The notes beneath the pieces were generated by a model, which saw only the letters and a program-made list of their open reading frames with translations, ran no database searches and was not told the origin of the DNA. The translations under genes and the position numbers were made by a program. A DNA stretch of 64,000 bases from Nymphaea colorata (Eukaryota > Streptophyta > Magnoliopsida > Nymphaeales > Nymphaeaceae), in NCBI RefSeq assembly GCF_008831285.2, contig NC_045138.2, forward strand, positions 15,471,934-15,535,933, given 5' to 3'. The first letter of the stretch is position 1. Every line of letters begins with the position of its first letter. Below are positions 60,501 to 64,000 of this stretch, in pieces.

Positions 60501-63500
60501 AAATGCATTAAAAGTTGGTGTGAAACATAATCTAATACAATTAGCAATAGTAAAACACAACCCATTTACGTCCTGCTTCAAATATAAGTGAAGATGTAGA
60601 AACCCACTAAAGAAAAAAGAAATTAAAACAAATGTGGTGATGATCTGATCTCAACCCAATATCTCTTTGCTAATTAGACTGATCAAGGTTCGGCGTGGAG
60701 CACTCTAGGACATAAAAAAGACTGCAGCTATCGCTCACAACATGATAGAGTCAGTATCAAATTTTTGTAATATGAATGTGCAGTTCTTAGGGAAATTGGG
60801 ACGTGAAGAACATTAAATCACTGTTCTTTTATAAGATAAGTAAGCGGGGCTAATAGCAATCAGCTGCAAATAAGGGATGGGAGTTTGAAGTTGCTTAATG
60901 TATGTGATCATGATTGATTTCACTTAAAAGTAGTGGTTTTTTTCATCTGAGAGTTGGAAAAACGACACCGAACCAAGAGACTTTGTCACTCGCCCCATGG
61001 CATAAAACCCGGAGGCCAGCTAGTGTGTCCCTCTCCCCGAGTGTCTATGTACCCAAAAAAAAAAAGTACTGGAATGTAAAAACCAATGGATTTTGACAAA
61101 AAAAAAATACTGGAATGTAAAATCCAATAGATTTTGAAATAACAGATCAGCTTCATTAGCATCTGACTTTTTCCCTTTTAGGTAGAAGATCTCAAAGTTG
61201 GCCAAACCCATGGATACTTAGGTTCTACAAAAAGATGCATTCTACGTGTCGAACTCTTCTTTCAACTTGAAATTGTGCTGGCACTACCTGGAAAGTTTGT
61301 CTAATAGACTTTGTCATACATCCCCTCTTATCAATACTTTATTTCTTGGTTGGGATCCGCCCAACCCCATTTTTTCTATTAAAGAAATAACCTTATGTGT
61401 GTGTGTGTGATGGATAGTTGAGAGAAAAACAATGAGAAAAATGTGCACATTAATATTAGATGACAAAAATGTTCATCACCTTTTTCTTCTTATTTTTCTC
61501 TTAACTATCCATCATGTTGGATCGAACAGTGCAGATTAGATGGCAGGCTGACTCTAAAAAGCTAGAGTCACCGTTCAATTTTCCTATATATACCATGTCC
61601 TAAGTAAATTTTCCATCCCTTCTTTCCATAATTTCCTATAAGCAAAGACCAGAAGCTTGGGAAAAGTTAGGCCAAAAGATGTGGAAGGTGGAGTCATCTT
61701 TCAGTTTTGTTAAAGAAAGAAAAGATAAGCTCATTGCCCACCATCCAAATTGAGTTGACTTATCCCTTTCAATGGCCAGTTTCAAGTACAGTCATGCTGA
61801 ATATTGAAGACATGCTTGAGGCTCTCAGTTTACATGAGAGGATAACCTTTGCTTTTGTCCTCTAATGTGGTTTAAGTCCTTTCATGTCTGTAGTTTTCCT
61901 CCAGAGAAGTAAGCACCAACCACCAATAATTCCACTTTTGGACACTGGCCGGTTTTGGTCCCACAAGCAAAATTATTGGGCTTAGCAAAATGGAGAGCAA
62001 AAGCGGCACCAGAATCCACCGCTTCCCAAAAACCTTGATTTGATGCTTTAGTCCCGGTCTTTTTCACCACGAGTGATGGCCTAGAAAATTTTTTATGGAA
62101 AGTTAATGATGAGTGCAGAAGCAAGGCCTTAGGAATAGATGTTCAAGATTAAAAGGCAGATCTCTTTGAGATGAATTGTAGCTGCTCGTAGGTGATCATT
62201 TACATTTCATTTGGAGTATGATCAGATGGCTGTCTAGTGTCAGACTTGGTCAATTGAAGATATATGTTCAAAATTTCAACTTCTAGATCTGATCTGGATT
62301 CTCAGAAGATCCTACAAGAAGACTGAAGCATGAAACTTATCTTGGTCAAGTGTTGTTACGAAGAGCAAATTCTTTAGTGTGCCGTTGAAACTCCTTTCTT
62401 ATTCTTTTGACAGGAAAAATCAGGGTTTGACAGATCCCTGCCGGATTATGCCAACAATGAATCCAAGGCATCACACTGAACATGCGACCTCTTTTCATCC
62501 ACTCCTATATGCGAATGGTGCATGCTGCTTATCTCAGCTGATCAGGTTTCAGATGCAAATGGGTGAGATCCAGGATGTTCCAACCTTTCTTACTTTTCAG
62601 AATTTGATGCTCTTGCATCCCTAAATTTATAGAAGACAATGCACCTATAGAAGACAATGCACCATGACATTTCACAGTAGACATTGGTAAGATCCTTGCA
62701 TTTAGCATCACAGGCAGATGGCATAGCCTCCATACAATTTTTCTCCATGATCAGAATTTGAAGTCGCATTTATTTTACCATGGTTCTTAAGAAAGCCGGT
62801 TTACATCCTTACTAATAAAATAATCGTTATACCCAAGAGGATGTTATTACAGGTCAATCTCATTAGACGAAGTAGGGAGATTCATCTAACCCTGATAGTG
62901 CCGAACCCAGATGCTATTTACATTCATCAATTATCAGACCTCTTTCTTTGTGGGCAGTGCAGAAACTTAGATTTTGTTAAACTTTTCCACACCAAATCAG
63001 GTTAAAAGTTTGATCAATCATGTCTCCAAGAAAGTGCAGAGAATGTCTCTCTCTCTCTTTCTCTTTCTCTTTCTCTTTCTCTCTCTCTCATGAATGCTAT
63101 GCCATGAATGATTGTAGGGCTCTACCTCAGCAGAGATTAAACATGTGATAGCAACAGTTGGAACCTTACCAAGGAGTGGGATCAAGCTAAAGCGAGGGAC
63201 CTACACTGACAAGGAATAGGCCTGCGATAACATCACTGTGCGTGTGGAGCCTTGCCGAAACAGTGCAACACAGCAAACATGTTAACAAACTGGGTCCATT
63301 GACAGCGCCCACACAGTGAACAGAGCGGCCATAGGTCGTAACTTGTTCATTGGCTCGGCCTTGAGCATATGACATGTTGGGGAGGGCGGACCACTAAGTT
63401 CACACTCTGCCTTTCAAGATTTTAGTGATTTGGGCCGCTGGATTCCAGACCCCACAGGCCGGAGTTACCACTTGGCTCAATATGGCCAGAAAGATAACGT

Positions 63501-64000
63501 TGGTCAAAAAGGGCAAAGGAAATGCAGAGGGAAAAGATTTTCCTTTTTGGGCTCCTGATTGTTCATTCTAATCTGAGAAAGAGCCTCAAGTTTCTCGCCT
63601 TTCTTTTATATTCAGCTCTGTTTTGTCGGCGATTATCAAAATGACCACCTTATGATAAATCCAGCCTAATTAGGCTAGCTTCTGAGTTTTATATATCATC
63701 TTCTTCTTTGGGTAGTTTTACTGTCATTAGTATCTCTTGCTGATCGGCCTGTACTGGCTACTACGCATCAAAATCATGCAGGAGCCAATGCCTGGGCAGC
63801 AAAAAAATTAGATTATGGGTGGCTGGAATCCATCTTTGTAATAAAATAAGAACATTATGTTTTTCTTGAATCTTAATTCTTAAGTAATGACCTGTTTTAG
63901 TTTACACTGATTAAATATGACCATTGACCAATCAAGAATCTTTATATCTTTTAATAAAATGATTCGACTCTGATTGGGTGGATCATAGATGGGGATGTCA
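57501..64000. other. intergenic to the right edge, no gene recognised
   Basis: AT-rich DNA. It contains a small imperfect duplication (GCTAGAGACGA...ATAAGAGGC...TTGCTC) at about 58831-58865 and 58949-58979, a TA repeat at 59271-59294, a GA tract near 59709-59738, a GT repeat near 58398-58420 and CT repeats at about 63044-63090. No domain-bearing reading frame was found on either strand. Confidence 0.5.

Noticed and set aside
1..64000. CRISPR arrays, tRNA, rRNA, U6 or 5S genes
   Set aside because: No regularly spaced repeats with unique spacers, no tRNA-like T-loop/D-loop pairs and no conserved snRNA or rRNA blocks were found; the repeats present are microsatellites and plant-type tandem duplications.

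Overview
This is nuclear DNA from a flowering plant. The genes have GT-AG introns, there are long AT-rich intergenic stretches full of TA and GA/CT microsatellites, a plant L1-type LINE is present, and the protein families are plant-specific (NAC, NGATHA-like B3, PLS-class PPR, CFL1/GIR1-type, SDR110C-type dehydrogenases). Two genes (about 4 kb and 51 kb) are clearly GC-rich against an AT-rich background. Such GC heterogeneity is common in monocots and some early-diverging angiosperms, but I cannot name the species. I see no prokaryotic, plasmid, viral or CRISPR content.

Layout. 0-5 kb: a possible last exon fragment at the left edge, then a two-exon minus-strand gene (3889-4846) with a CFL1-like WW-type N-terminus joined to a GIR1/GIR2-like EAR-repressor C-terminus. 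5-17 kb: gene-poor, microsatellite-rich DNA with a 50-bp perfect palindrome at 6.6 kb. 17-31.5 kb: a tandem array of a short-chain dehydrogenase/reductase (SDR) gene on the minus strand. It holds a decayed relic at 17 kb, two intact two-exon genes (20141-21866 and 27108-28593) and an orphan first exon at 30.5 kb. The second unit is interrupted downstream of its gene by a 5'-truncated LINE with target-site duplications, and the equivalent empty site is visible in the first unit. 33-37.3 kb: a four-exon minus-strand NAC transcription factor with a C-terminal transmembrane helix (NTL type). 39.6-41.2 kb: an intronless PPR gene resembling Arabidopsis At5g37570. 41-51 kb: mostly noncoding. 51.0-51.8 kb: an intronless plus-strand B3 factor of the NGATHA-like (ABS2/SOD7/DPA4) type. 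52-64 kb: noncoding, with a tandem array of hairpin-forming repeats at 57 kb.

The genes do not form a pathway. The transcriptional regulators (CFL1/GIR1-like, NTL NAC, NGAL B3) are a co-resident set. A GIR-type gene and an NGAL-type gene near each other also recalls Arabidopsis, where the SOD7 and DPA4 loci lie next to GIR2 and GIR1. The most interesting points are the WW-plus-GIR1 architecture, the SDR array with exon-restricted near-identity (probable gene conversion), the datable LINE insertion, and the hairpin repeats. Exon joins were worked out by eye from splice consensus and codon phase; no database or transcript data were available.
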